DNA from: CAYFPS01 sp964345075
GTDB taxonomy: Bacteria; CAIWAD01
Reading direction: 5' to 3'
Length of the DNA stretch: 64,000 bases
Assembly: GCA_964345075.1 (NCBI GenBank)
Contig: CAYFPS010000012.1
Coordinates: 1 to 64,000 of the forward strand
Every line of letters begins with the position of its first letter. The stretch's first letter is position 1. The notes under the pieces are model-generated. The model was not told the DNA's origin. It ran no database searches and worked only from the letters and a program-made list of their open reading frames with translations. This document shows positions 41,600 to 51,600 of this stretch, in pieces. Position numbers and translations under genes: made by a program.

Positions 41600-43276
41600 A
41601 TGCCTAACCTGAAAGAAACACTCATCCTCACGCTCATGATCTCGGCCACCGCGCAGGCCGACTGGGCGCGCATGACCATTGATGGTCTCGACACGGAATG
41701 GGACAGCCTGCCTGTCCTCGCAAGCGATGGTTCCTCGGACGGCTTTCCCGATCTGCTTTCGGTCAAGGCGGCCCGCGACGAATGGAATCTGGTCTTCCGG
41801 CTGGAGCTGGACGATGAAATGCTCCTGCAACAGGACAACAGCCTGAAGCTGGTGCTGGACACCGACAGCAACGCGTCTACTGGCCTGTCAACAGAAGGCC
41901 TGGGCGCGGAACTTGTCTGGACATTTGGATCACGGAACGGCACAGCTTACTCCGCCAGCGGATCCGGCAGCACCGTGTATCACGACGACGTCCAGATGCG
42001 TCACCTGCCAAGTCATTCCAGCACGGTATTTGAGATCTCGCTGGACATTGAGGCCAATCCATTGGGCACGCCCCTCTTCCCGACGAGCACGGTGCAGGCG
42101 GTTTTCTACACAAGTGGTGGAGACCGCATTCCCAACAGCGGATCGATCAGCGTCAATGTGGGTGCGGGGAGCCTTCCCCCACTGGTGCAGGGTGATCTTG
42201 ATCGCGGCGTGGACGAACTTCGTCTGGTCTCCTGGAATGTGCTGAATGACGGCCTGACCGACACGGGACTGAGCACCCAGTATCAGCGCATGCTGCGCGC
42301 CATGGCGCCCGATGCGATTGTCTTTTGCGAATTGTGGAACACGAGCGCCAGCCAGGTGGTCAGCCGGCTGAACACGCTGGTACCGGAACTTGGCCCCTGG
42401 AGTGCGATCAAGGAAGATTCAGGCAATGTGATTGCCAGTCGCTATCCCATCCGGAACAGCTGGTTGATTCAAAGTGGTTACCGTGAGACAGCGGCCCTGA
42501 TCGACGTGTCGGCCGTAACCGGTGACAGTCTGCTGCTGATCGCCAATCATTTGCGCTGCTGCACGGCAGACGCACAGCGCCAGGAAGAAGCTGACGGGCT
42601 GGTCGATTTCATGAAGGATGCGCGTGAGCCGGGCGGCAGGCTGGCTATCAACCAGGGCACGCCAATGGTGCTGATGGGTGATTTCAATCTGGTCGGTGAT
42701 CGCCAGCAGCTGGTTACCATCGAGACGGGCGACATTGTGGACAACGGCGCATACGGTCCTGACAGCCCCCCGGACTGGGATGGAACATCCCTGACCGATG
42801 TTGCGCCCAGGCATCCAGCAACCAGCGAAGCCTTCACCTGGTACAGCGCTACCTCGAGCTATTGCGGTGGTCGACTGGATTTCGCCCTGTATACGGACAG
42901 CGTGATTGAAGAAACCGGTAGCGGTGTGCTCTGGACGCCGACCTTGCCCGCCAGCCTGCTCAGCGATTGGCAGTTGCAGGTCAATGATACGCCGCAGGCT
43001 TCGGATCACGCGCCGCTCTGGTTTGATTACCGCACAATCGGCAATGAGCCTGTGGTGCTGGACACGCCAATCCCCGTGTCCACATATCTTGCGGCCAGCA
43101 ATCAGGTGACTGTCAGCTGGGATCCAGTGGATGGCGCAAGCCTGTATCGACTTGAGTATCGGGCAAGCCTCGAGGCCGGGTGGTTCTCGCTTGTAACACA
43201 GCCAGGAACAACATTCGTCTTTTCAAATCCGGCGCCGGACACGATGGGATTCTTCCGTGTTACAGCCATCGAATAG
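41600..43276 (+). CDS. Secreted endonuclease/exonuclease/phosphatase-fold protein with C-terminal FN3-like domain
   Basis: The 558-aa protein has a signal peptide (LKETLILTLMISATAQA). Residues about 25-200 are beta-rich with WNLVFRLELDDEMLLQQDNSLKLVLDTDSNASTG. The EEP domain at about 210-480 shows RLVSWNVLND, VFCELWN (metal-binding Glu), GDFNLVGD, GGRLDFALY and ASDHAPLWFDY (catalytic Asp-His). Substrates in this fold include nucleic acids, phospholipids and phosphoesters. The last 75 residues are FN3-like (VTVSWDPVDGASLYRLEYRAS...FFRVTAIE) and resemble the tails of proteins at 44882, 56943 and 59428. It abuts the convergent asparaginase-like gene. One TGTATCAC lies at 41976. Confidence 0.85.
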   Translation: MPNLKETLILTLMISATAQADWARMTIDGLDTEWDSLPVLASDGSSDGFPDLLSVKAARDEWNLVFRLELDDEMLLQQDNSLKLVLDTDSNASTGLSTEGLGAELVWTFGSRNGTAYSASGSGSTVYHDDVQMRHLPSHSSTVFEISLDIEANPLGTPLFPTSTVQAVFYTSGGDRIPNSGSISVNVGAGSLPPLVQGDLDRGVDELRLVSWNVLNDGLTDTGLSTQYQRMLRAMAPDAIVFCELWNTSASQVVSRLNTLVPELGPWSAIKEDSGNVIASRYPIRNSWLIQSGYRETAALIDVSAVTGDSLLLIANHLRCCTADAQRQEEADGLVDFMKDAREPGGRLAINQGTPMVLMGDFNLVGDRQQLVTIETGDIVDNGAYGPDSPPDWDGTSLTDVAPRHPATSEAFTWYSATSSYCGGRLDFALYTDSVIEETGSGVLWTPTLPASLLSDWQLQVNDTPQASDHAPLWFDYRTIGNEPVVLDTPIPVSTYLAASNQVTVSWDPVDGASLYRLEYRASLEAGWFSLVTQPGTTFVFSNPAPDTMGFFRVTAIE

Positions 43277-44509
43277 CTAGCCGAGCAGAAGTGGGCTTTG
43301 CAGAAGTCGTTGAAAGGGCTGATTGACCAACAGGTCCTGACTGATCATGCGGGCGCGCGATTGGCTTAGCTGCTTGTAGAGAGTTCGCGATGCAGCATTG
43401 CGAAACTTCATCCCGGAGAGAAACAGCGTTTCAAGCAGACTGGCGGCGGGGATATCAAGCTCCGCCGCTCTTTTTGTGATCTCTTCCTCATGGCCCAACA
43501 GGTGCATCAGACGCACCTGACACTCAGGCAGACTCAAATCAACACCGCTGACAGCGCCCTCGCGAATGAAAGCGGCAGCCGTTTCGTATACAAAGTCGGC
43601 AGGCCCGATTGGCACCTGGCTGGAAAGCACAAGCAGCTTCTTTTGTTCCCGCGCCAGACGGACAGCCTCCAGGGCGTTCTGCGGAAGCTCCTCATTGGCG
43701 CAGGCATTCCCGCCACCATAACCGGCCAATACCACGGCCCGGGAACGATCAACAGCCGCACAGTATTCATCCTTGTGCTTGAATGGATCACAGTAGACCA
43801 GTTCGACATCTTCTGCAAAGGCCAGATCGAGACTTGTGCCGGCATGGCATCCATGAGCACAGCGCCAGACTTCAGTGGCAAGCTCTTCCATTACTGCTCG
43901 CGACAACTCGGCTGAATCAATCCGGAAAAGGCCGTGAACCTGTATCTCCCGGAAAGCATCGGGCATGGCCATTTTCAGAAACTCTTCCACAATACTGCCG
44001 CCGGGTGTCATCGGCTGCAGCGGATGTCCACCCAACTGGGCAGGGCTGGAATCAATGGTGCCACCGGTGGTGATCAAGTGCAGTTGATCCAGGACAACGG
44101 GCTCCCGCAGCCTTGCATCGCCGGCGCGATGCTGCACCTCATCCCATTCCATGGTTGCAATTGGATCACCAATAAACGCGCTTCCCCGCCAGCGCTCGAC
44201 CTTGGCAAGGCTATCTGAAAAGGCGTTGGTTCCGTTATTGAAAACAGCAAAGACGCTGGGCGGCTCCAGCACACTTAAAAAGCGCACGCTGCCGTGAATG
44301 TTCTGAAAGCCGTCAGACCAGGTAAAGGCTCGTTCCATCGGGACCTGACTTCCCGTGATACAAACATTGCAGACAAGATCTTTCAGTGCATAACGCAGGA
44401 AAGGAAGAGTCCAGGCCAGCGTGTCCGTTCCATGAGTAATGAGAATTCCCGTTTCCATGCCCGTCCAATCATGCTTTGTGAATCGCTTTAGGTAACAGTT
44501 TTCAGGCAA
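43277..44509 (-). CDS. Asparaginase/glutaminase-family protein with reordered N-domain motifs
   Basis: In the 410-aa product the motif order is unusual. Residues 23-120 carry the central module (LITHGTDTLAWTLPFLRYAL, ITGSQVPM, SDGFQNIHGSV). Residues 144-200 carry the module that is normally first (LHLITTGGTIDSS, then the IDSAEL pair). The C-terminal asparaginase domain follows (VVLAGYGGGNACANEE, SSQVPIGPADFVYE, GVDLSLPECQVRLMHLLG). Both catalytic threonines (T in GTDT and in TGGTI) are present, so it may be active. The start is weak: TTG 44509, or ATG 44458. Copy B of the dispersed repeat begins 45 bp upstream. A real circular permutation or a damaged tandem duplication are both possible. One GTGATACA lies at 44355. 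Confidence 0.75.
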   Translation of the reverse strand: MPENCYLKRFTKHDWTGMETGILITHGTDTLAWTLPFLRYALKDLVCNVCITGSQVPMERAFTWSDGFQNIHGSVRFLSVLEPPSVFAVFNNGTNAFSDSLAKVERWRGSAFIGDPIATMEWDEVQHRAGDARLREPVVLDQLHLITTGGTIDSSPAQLGGHPLQPMTPGGSIVEEFLKMAMPDAFREIQVHGLFRIDSAELSRAVMEELATEVWRCAHGCHAGTSLDLAFAEDVELVYCDPFKHKDEYCAAVDRSRAVVLAGYGGGNACANEELPQNALEAVRLAREQKKLLVLSSQVPIGPADFVYETAAAFIREGAVSGVDLSLPECQVRLMHLLGHEEEITKRAAELDIPAASLLETLFLSGMKFRNAASRTLYKQLSQSRARMISQDLLVNQPFQRLLQSPLLLG

Positions 44510-44553
44510 TGCTCTGTGGCATGATCAGCCGGAACAGTAGCCAGTAGCCAGCC

Positions 44554-44672
44554 AGGCCAGTGGGGCAGTTGTCGACGCAGTCGGCAAATGGCCCCTGGCG
44601 AAGTGTTTTCGCAGAAAACACGGCTCCTACCCGATCAAGTGCCGATAAATCGGCACGCAGAGCGGGTAGACC
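44554..44672. repeat. Dispersed structured repeat, copy B
   Basis: This copy is 119 bp. Hairpin 1 is GTGTTTTC-GCA-GAAAACAC, unlike GTGCCGAC-TT-GTCGGCAC in copy A. The rest, including hairpin 2 and the outer CTACCCG/CGGGTAG arms, is almost identical. It lies between the start of the asparaginase-like gene and the cohesin-like gene. Confidence 0.93.
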
Positions 44673-44748
44673 AGTAGCCAGTCAGAGGCTTTAGCTCTGG
44701 CGATTGACCGCTGAATGCTACGACTATTGGCACTGGACTTGGACCTGG

Positions 44749-44790
44749 TGACTGGTAACTGGTAACTAGGATCTGGTAACTGGGATCTGG
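44749..44790. repeat. Short tandem GGTAACT/GATCTGGTAACTG repeats
   Basis: GACTGGTAACT, GGTAACTAGG and ATCTGGTAACTGGG follow one another imperfectly. Together with copy B of the dispersed repeat and the terminator, this fills the 372-bp gap between the asparaginase-like and cohesin-like genes. I see no gene in the gap. Confidence 0.75.
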
Positions 44791-44795
44791 ATTAA

Positions 44796-44828
44796 ATGAA
44801 AACCCCTGACAGACCATCTGCCGGGGGT
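44796..44828 (-). terminator. Terminator downstream of the cohesin-like gene
   Basis: On the minus strand an ACCCC...GGGGT stem, with inner CGGCAGA/TCTGTCA pairing and a TGG loop, is followed by TTTCATTT. It lies 53 bp past the stop of the gene at 44882. Confidence 0.72.
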
Positions 44829-44881
44829 GCCCTGAACCTGCCTTTTCGGAAAACCTGAGTCTTCCGAGCCGTGACAGGAGT

Positions 44882-45565
44882 TTAGTCGTGATAGATTCGC
44901 AGTCGATAAAGCCGCATCGGCAGTCCGCTGCTCGCAGGATCAATCCAGCTGGTATCCGCAACCGTAACCAGTGGTTGCCACAGATCTTCGAGATTCGTGC
45001 GCGAATCCAGCAGGTACTGGTTCGCATTGAGCACGGGATCCCAGAACAGGCGCACACTGTTGTCCGGCTGCCATTCAATCTGAAGTGGCGGGACCTGACA
45101 AATCTGATGTAATACGTCACCGGTATAAGCAAAGGTGAGTGGCTGATTCTGCAGGTCTCGCAGCTGAATATTCTCCAGAGCAAATTCCCCCAACCCACAT
45201 TCCCGTGCTTCCCACAGGAACTGAATCAGTGTTCCGGGGCCTTCACCCCCGCTTGTATCACCAAGAATGGCATGATCCACATGAACAATACCGTAACCAT
45301 TAATCGCATCATCCTGCCAATAGAGATAGGTGGGCGGGTTGACGATCATGATATCGCCTTCAATCACCGAGAACAGATCAATCTGCGCCGTCCTGTACTC
45401 AAGATCCAGCGTGTATCCGCGTAGCTGGCTCAGATCCCCGCTGGCAACAATGTTCAACATGACGAGTTCACCGGGTTCGACCACAATTGGATCAACTTCC
45501 AGTCCAATCTCGATCGCACGTGCACCAAGCGCTAACAGGCAGCTTGCTATGAGTTTTTTGACCAT
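44882..45565 (-). CDS. Secreted cohesin-like domain protein with FN3-like tail
   Basis: The 227-aa protein has a signal peptide (VKKLIASCLLALGARA). Residues about 19-150 look like a cohesin domain: VVEPGELVMLNIVASGDLSQLRGYTLDLEYRTAQIDLFSVIEGDIM, then LIQFLWEARECGLGEFALENIQLRD. Residues 155-227 are FN3-like (VRLFWDPVLNANQYLLDS, LPMRLYRLRIYHD). Cohesins bind dockerins, and dockerin-like segments occur in the next three genes, so this may be an anchoring partner; that is inference. ATG 45565 is set by GGAGAT about 9 nt upstream; the longer frame to 45598 is unlikely. It is a close relative of the protein at 56943. One TGTATCAC lies at 45254. Confidence 0.78.
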   Translation of the reverse strand: MVKKLIASCLLALGARAIEIGLEVDPIVVEPGELVMLNIVASGDLSQLRGYTLDLEYRTAQIDLFSVIEGDIMIVNPPTYLYWQDDAINGYGIVHVDHAILGDTSGGEGPGTLIQFLWEARECGLGEFALENIQLRDLQNQPLTFAYTGDVLHQICQVPPLQIEWQPDNSVRLFWDPVLNANQYLLDSRTNLEDLWQPLVTVADTSWIDPASSGLPMRLYRLRIYHD

Positions 45566-45603
45566 GATTCCATCTCCGTTTGGTCCAGGGCAGGACAATA
45601 ACC

Positions 45604-45625
45604 GGGGCCACCCGAAGGTGACCCC
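45604..45625 (-). terminator. Hairpin between the 2126-aa gene and the cohesin-like gene
   Basis: On the minus strand GGGGTCACC-TTCG-GGTGGCCCC forms a strong stem 16 bp past the stop of the 2126-aa gene. No true T tract follows, so it may be an attenuator or mRNA stabiliser. An octamer GTGATACA (45631) lies between the stop and the hairpin, the one clear non-coding copy. Confidence 0.6.
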
Positions 45626-45641
45626 GATTTGTGATACAAGA

Positions 45642-48600
45642 CTACTTCAGCACGACCATCTTCTTCAGGTCGGTGAAGTTTCCGGCCTCCATGCGGTAGA
45701 AGTACACGCCGCTGGCCAGGCCGCTGGCATCCAGACGAACTTCGTGGTAGCCGGCTTCCAGAGAAGCATCCAGCACCGTCCTCACCTGCTGACCCAGACT
45801 GTTGAAGAGCACGAGGCGCACGCTGGCGTCTTCGGGCAATGCAAAGCGAATCTGTGTCGCGGGGTTGAAGGGATTCGGGAAGTTCTGTCCCAGCTCGAAG
45901 GCAAGGGGCAGCTCGGCCGACAGGCTGTTCTCGATGCTTAGCTCGATGGTGCTGTTCCAGGCATCACGGGCATCGGCATCAAGGATCACGGGCTGCGCGG
46001 CTTCACCGGCAAAGACCAGCTCCACGCGAGAGTTTGCGGGAATGGTTCCACCCAGCGCAACCACATCCACAACCCAAGCTTCGCCGTCATGGTAGAAGAA
46101 GGCAGGCTGCGCGCTGATCACACTCTGCAGTGCTGCTTCGCAGGCAATGCGCACACTGACGCCCTTGACCAGCGCCGGCAGCAGAAGCTCGTGATGGTCT
46201 TCTCCCTGCACCAGCTCGATTGTATCACCAGGCTGATTACCATGACTGTCCATCGGCAGAGCCGGGCCTGCAGGGCCGTAATTCATGGCAAAGATGATCA
46301 GATCCTCGAAGTTGATGCGCGCATCAGGTTCGGGCAGACCATAGCTGGAATAATCGCTGGTAGGTGCGACGTCGTGCTCGGCATCAAATCCGGCCTCACC
46401 GGCATCAGCACCATAGCTCGTAGAAAGCTCGGCGAGATCGGGACTGAACACAAAGCCATTGTGATCGGCCCAGTCACCCAGGAAGTAGTTGGTGGCGGCA
46501 CCGATGGCAGCCGCGGCATCATCATTGACACAGTCATAGGCCACAACTGCGTAATCATAGATTCCGCGTTCCGCAACGGCATCTACATAGACATTCACAT
46601 TGGCAGCCAGATCGGCCACAAGCGTGAAGGTGTCCGTGCCGTATACATTGGCGGTTGTCTCGCCCGCACCCGGGTAAGGATAACCGGCACGCAGGGCGCG
46701 ATAGACCTTGTAGCCATCGTGTCCACTGCCATGCTCCCAGGCCAGATCCACAAACTCGTGTCCGGGATCCGCATCCAGCGCGCTGGCAGCCGTCGGGGCA
46801 ACCGTGTCCAGATGGAAGCTGTACTCGGCAACGGCGCCGATGTAACCTACTTCGTCGTTTACGCGGAACTGCAGCGTGTAATCACCGTCAGAGAGTCCGC
46901 TCACATCCACCGTGTAGTTCTGCGGAGCAAGGCTGGCACCTTCCAGGTTGGCAGGCAGTGCCTCGGCCCAGCTGCCACCAGGCAGGATCTGGTACTCGAC
47001 ATTGTAGAGCTCAACATTGTCGATGGGTGTGATCGTTCCAGCGATATCACTGTTCACACAGCTGTCGCCAAGCCATGCATCCGTAATCGCCGCAGGAGCC
47101 GTGCCGTCCACGGTAAGACTGAGGGCATCATCGGTTGCAGATGGAATCGTGACATTGACCAGGCTGCGCACAACGGCACTGCTAATGGCCAGATCCGTGG
47201 TAAAGGGGCTGGCCGGCTCGTCGATACCATCAAAGGTCACGGTAAAGAGATCCGTATCAGCCAGCTGGCCTTCTGTCAGACCACCCAGAATGCTGACCGA
47301 TACTTCCATCGGATTGGCACCCAGATCGTAATCGAAGAAGACACCATCAGCGTGACTGAACAGGCTTGAGAGCGAGGTCGGTGTGACAAAGGCTCCATCC
47401 CAGGCAACCCAGACCGTCACTTGACGCCAGGGCGTGGCACCAGGAATTACCGGAGCAATGCTGTAGGTCACGACTGTTTCGTCCGTGTACTGTGCGCCAT
47501 CGGCAACGGAAATCAGCGTCTCGCTGGCTGTCTGCGTGATTTCAAATTCACCGGCCAGCCAGGGGTCAAAGAGCACATTGTCACTGACTTCATTGCCAGC
47601 ACCAAGGGCATTGGTCGTGGGATGATAGGGGCCGGAAGCGGCGCCCCACCAATTACTGAGAGCATCGACTTCAACACCCGTAGATGTAACACCGAATTCA
47701 GTGTTGCCATAGATGCTGCAGCCGCGAATTGTCACATCGCTGATGTCTGCCGCGGCGTAACCAACAACGACACCTGTCGTGTTAGCCGTCAGCGTGCAAT
47801 CATTGATTTCGGCAATGGTGAAGGTTCCGTAGTAGTCGGTCACAAGGATGCCGCCAGAAGTTGATCCATCCGTTGAGGCAACACCCGTGCAGGCCGTGAT
47901 CATGCTGTTACGCACCTCACCCTGACCACCGCCACCGAACTCGACACCATAGTCAAGCCAGTCGCCGTCGCCCTTGCCAGTATAGGTCAGACCGTCAACA
48001 AGCACGACAGGGGCAGGTGATACAACAGCACCACGAATGTGGACACCAATGCGATGGATATCACTCAGGGTGCAGCCATCAACGAGGCCTCCGCCCGTAA
48101 GGAACACGATCCCGCGGCCATCGAAGGAGCCAGCAGATGAACTGACGTTGCTGATCACACAATCGGCAACCGTCAGACTGTCACCACGCGACTGAATCGC
48201 CTGGTTGACCGTAAAGCCGGCACCACTGATGCTCATGTCACGGATCTCGGCTGTAACACCAGCCGCCACATGCAGCAGAGCAGATGTCTCAGAATAGGCA
48301 GAAGTCCCGGTATTGTAACCCGCCTCGAGGAAGGTCAGGTCTGAACCGGCGCCCAGCAGATTGACATCCACATCGAGCAGGCTCTGCGCGAGCAGCGTGT
48401 AGGTACCGGCAGCAATGTTGATGTCCTCGCCTCCGGCAGCTCCATTAACGGCGGCTTCCACGCGAAGGCCCGGGATCACCTCGAGATCGCCATTCACGAT
48501 GTCCTGGATGTAGGTGCCACTGAAAGTGCCCACCGGCTCCCAGGCCTCCATCGTCGGGGCCATCGTATACGCGGTCGCCTGCGTGGTGGCGTTATGCATC

Positions 48601-51600
48601 ACAAGGCCATCAATGCGTGTGCTGTGTACCACATGGCTGAAAGTGGCCGGGACCGTCACATCAGCATTGTCCGCAGGATTTGTGCTGATGGTTCCCTTCC
48701 ATGTGCCGCCGCTGGCCAGGGCGCCATCCTGCACGGAGATTGCACCCGCGCCACCATCCAGCGAAAGGGTGCCGGCAAAGGTGATGGCCGTAGGCTCTTC
48801 CAGACCTGGCAGCTGATAGGGCGTATTCGCCGGGAAGACACCAACAGCGCCCCAGGCATTGCCCGTGCAGCTGAGATTGGTGACGGTGACATTGCGGCTG
48901 GATGAAATTGCAAAGCCGAATCCACTGGTTGCGTCATTGGCAACAATGTCCGTCAGAACCGCGCCGTCAACGCCATTAAGGTCGATGGCCGTGCGCTTGG
49001 TTCCGGTGGCTGTAATGTCCGTGTAGGTCAGATTGCTGATGCCCGGATTCGCATGCAGTCCGTACTGCTCGTTGGCTACCGAATCGCCCAGCAAGGTGAA
49101 GCCTTGCAGTGTTACATCGGAAGCGCTCACATAAATGCCCCAGGCATTGAAGCCACCCACATCAATGGTCGTATTGGCCGATCCAGCACCGATCAGACTG
49201 ATGCTCTTGTTCACCTGCACCTGTGATACAGGCTCGAAGGTGACAGCATCCAGAGTGATTGTATCACCGCTGTTGGCGGCGTCGATGGCTTCTTGAATGG
49301 TGGCGTAGTCGGTTCCCTGCGTGGTGTTGTGAGCCACCAGGCCACCTGTACAGGTGGGATTGGCAATGTCACTGTCAATCAGGAATGGAACGAATGCTGT
49401 TTCCGCGCCGATCTTGTTCAGGATCGATCCTGTCAGATCCTCTGCATCAGCAATAGCAGTTATATCTGCAGAACCAAACCAGGTGCAGGTGACATCGGCA
49501 GCAGCAGTGGTGCCACCAGCATAAGCATCACCCACAGGAACATAGTTGGCCACGGCATAGCCGCGATCCATCGTGCCGTTGTGGTTGAAGGTCGAACGAT
49601 CAATCGAGTTGTTCTCAACCGTGACCGTGCCGACATAGCGATTGCTCTCGAACTTGAGTCCATTCAGGTCATAACCGCCGCCCGCGCGGTCAGCCGTCTT
49701 GGCCCCATAAAGGTTGGCAATGGTGTTTCCGCTAATGAAGGCGTTTTCCGTGTTGCCTTCCAGGCCAATGGCCGTCGAGATGAAACCGGAAAGACCATCG
49801 ATCACATTGTCTTCAATAATGGCATCGACAATCTTGCCCGTGGTCGTCAGGTAGTTCGCACTGCCGGTGTTCAAAATCATACCGTAGGCAATCTTGCCCG
49901 TGGGCCAGGCGCCTGTGTTCACGGCTACATCCGTGATCGTGTTGCCGGCAATGGTCAAATTGCTCAGCGTTCCGGTGGAAGTAGATTGCAACACGCCAAT
50001 GGCCGCGCAGCTGTTTCCTGTCAGGGAACTGCTGGCGATGTTGTCCAGGCAGTTGTCGCTGATCGTCACATTGCTGTTGGCATCCACATTGGGCACGCTG
50101 TAATAAATGCCGTAGGTGTTTGTGATCACGGGCGTGGCCGAGCTGTTGATGTCGTGCACATTGTTGTGTATCACGGCAACATCGCTCGTTCCGCTCAGGA
50201 TGATTCCATACTGATAGCCCGGGGCGGTCACTTCAAAACCATTGAGGCTTACGCCGTCAGCCGTGATACTCACGGGCAGGCCACTGGCCGGTGCAATCAC
50301 AGACTCGGCCACGCGCGCATCGCAGGCGGCATTGGCATTGGCGCCGTTAAGCGTGAGCGCCTTGTTCAGGATCACGTTCTCGTCGTAGCTTCCCGCATCC
50401 ACTTCAATTGTATCACCGCTGTTGGCGGCGTCAATCGCAGCCTGAATTGTCAAACTGAGGGCTGCATCCACAATGAAATTGCCAGTGGCGATCTCATTGA
50501 CGGTGGTGGCGTCTTCATAGCCGACAAAGGCCGCTGCCAGGGCGGCGCAATCGGCCCAGGTGTCCTTCAGGAAAATGAAGTTCTCGGCACCTGTGCGGAA
50601 GGTCGTGTTACGCATTTCGTATTCGTAACCCGTAACCGTAATGCCGGAGCAAGTCAGACCGAACTCATTCTCGATGAAGACATTGCTTTCACCGAAGACA
50701 CAGTTGTCGCCATTGATGGTGACATCGCTGCTGGCACGGGTTGGAACCAGATACTGCGAACAGTAGATGGCCAGACTGCCCCAGGCATTGTTGCTGGTAG
50801 AGCAGTTTTCCACCGTCACATCGCTACAGCCAGTGATTTGAATGCCATTGCCCCATGTGGCGTCATTTGAGGAAACATTGGACAGGCTCACATTGTCGTA
50901 GCCGTGAACATCCAGTCCGGCACGGCGCTGGGCAGCAGCGCCCGAACCCTGAATCGTCACATTCTCCACCGTCAGGCCATCCTGCACACTGGGTGTGCCC
51001 GAGGCGTGAACGATGAAGCCTGACTGTGTGCTCGTCTCAGGAATCGAGAGGGTAAAGTCACGAAGTGTAATGCCGCCGACTGAGGGATGTATGCCGTAGC
51101 CGGCTCCACAATCCACCGCGAAAATCACGCCTTCTTCGCTTTCGCCATCAATCGTGATGCCAACGGGAATGTTCAGTGTGCTGGTGAAGGGATAGACGCC
51201 ATTGGCAACCGTGATCAGATCATTTTCCACAGCGCCTGCAACAGCCGCATGCACGGTGCTGTAATACAGGTCCTGTGTCACATTGTGGACGGCATAGCTG
51301 GTTGTCGCGTAATAGTTGTCAACGATGTAGCCATTGCCCGAGACATAGTTGTTGGCTGTATCACCGAAGATCCAATTGTAGCCATAGGCGGTATTCTCGT
51401 TGATATCATCGGGAGCGCCACTACCCACTGCGTTGGCGGGATTGGTGATATAGGCAGCCGGAGGCGGGGCGATGGTCAGGGCCGCAACATCTGCAAAGGT
51501 TAGCGCACCATTAACGCCCACGAGATTATGCACCCAGCTCGTGTAATCGTTCCAGCCGGGAGTTTCGTAGACCTTGGCCACTTTAGTGCTAAGGAATGTC

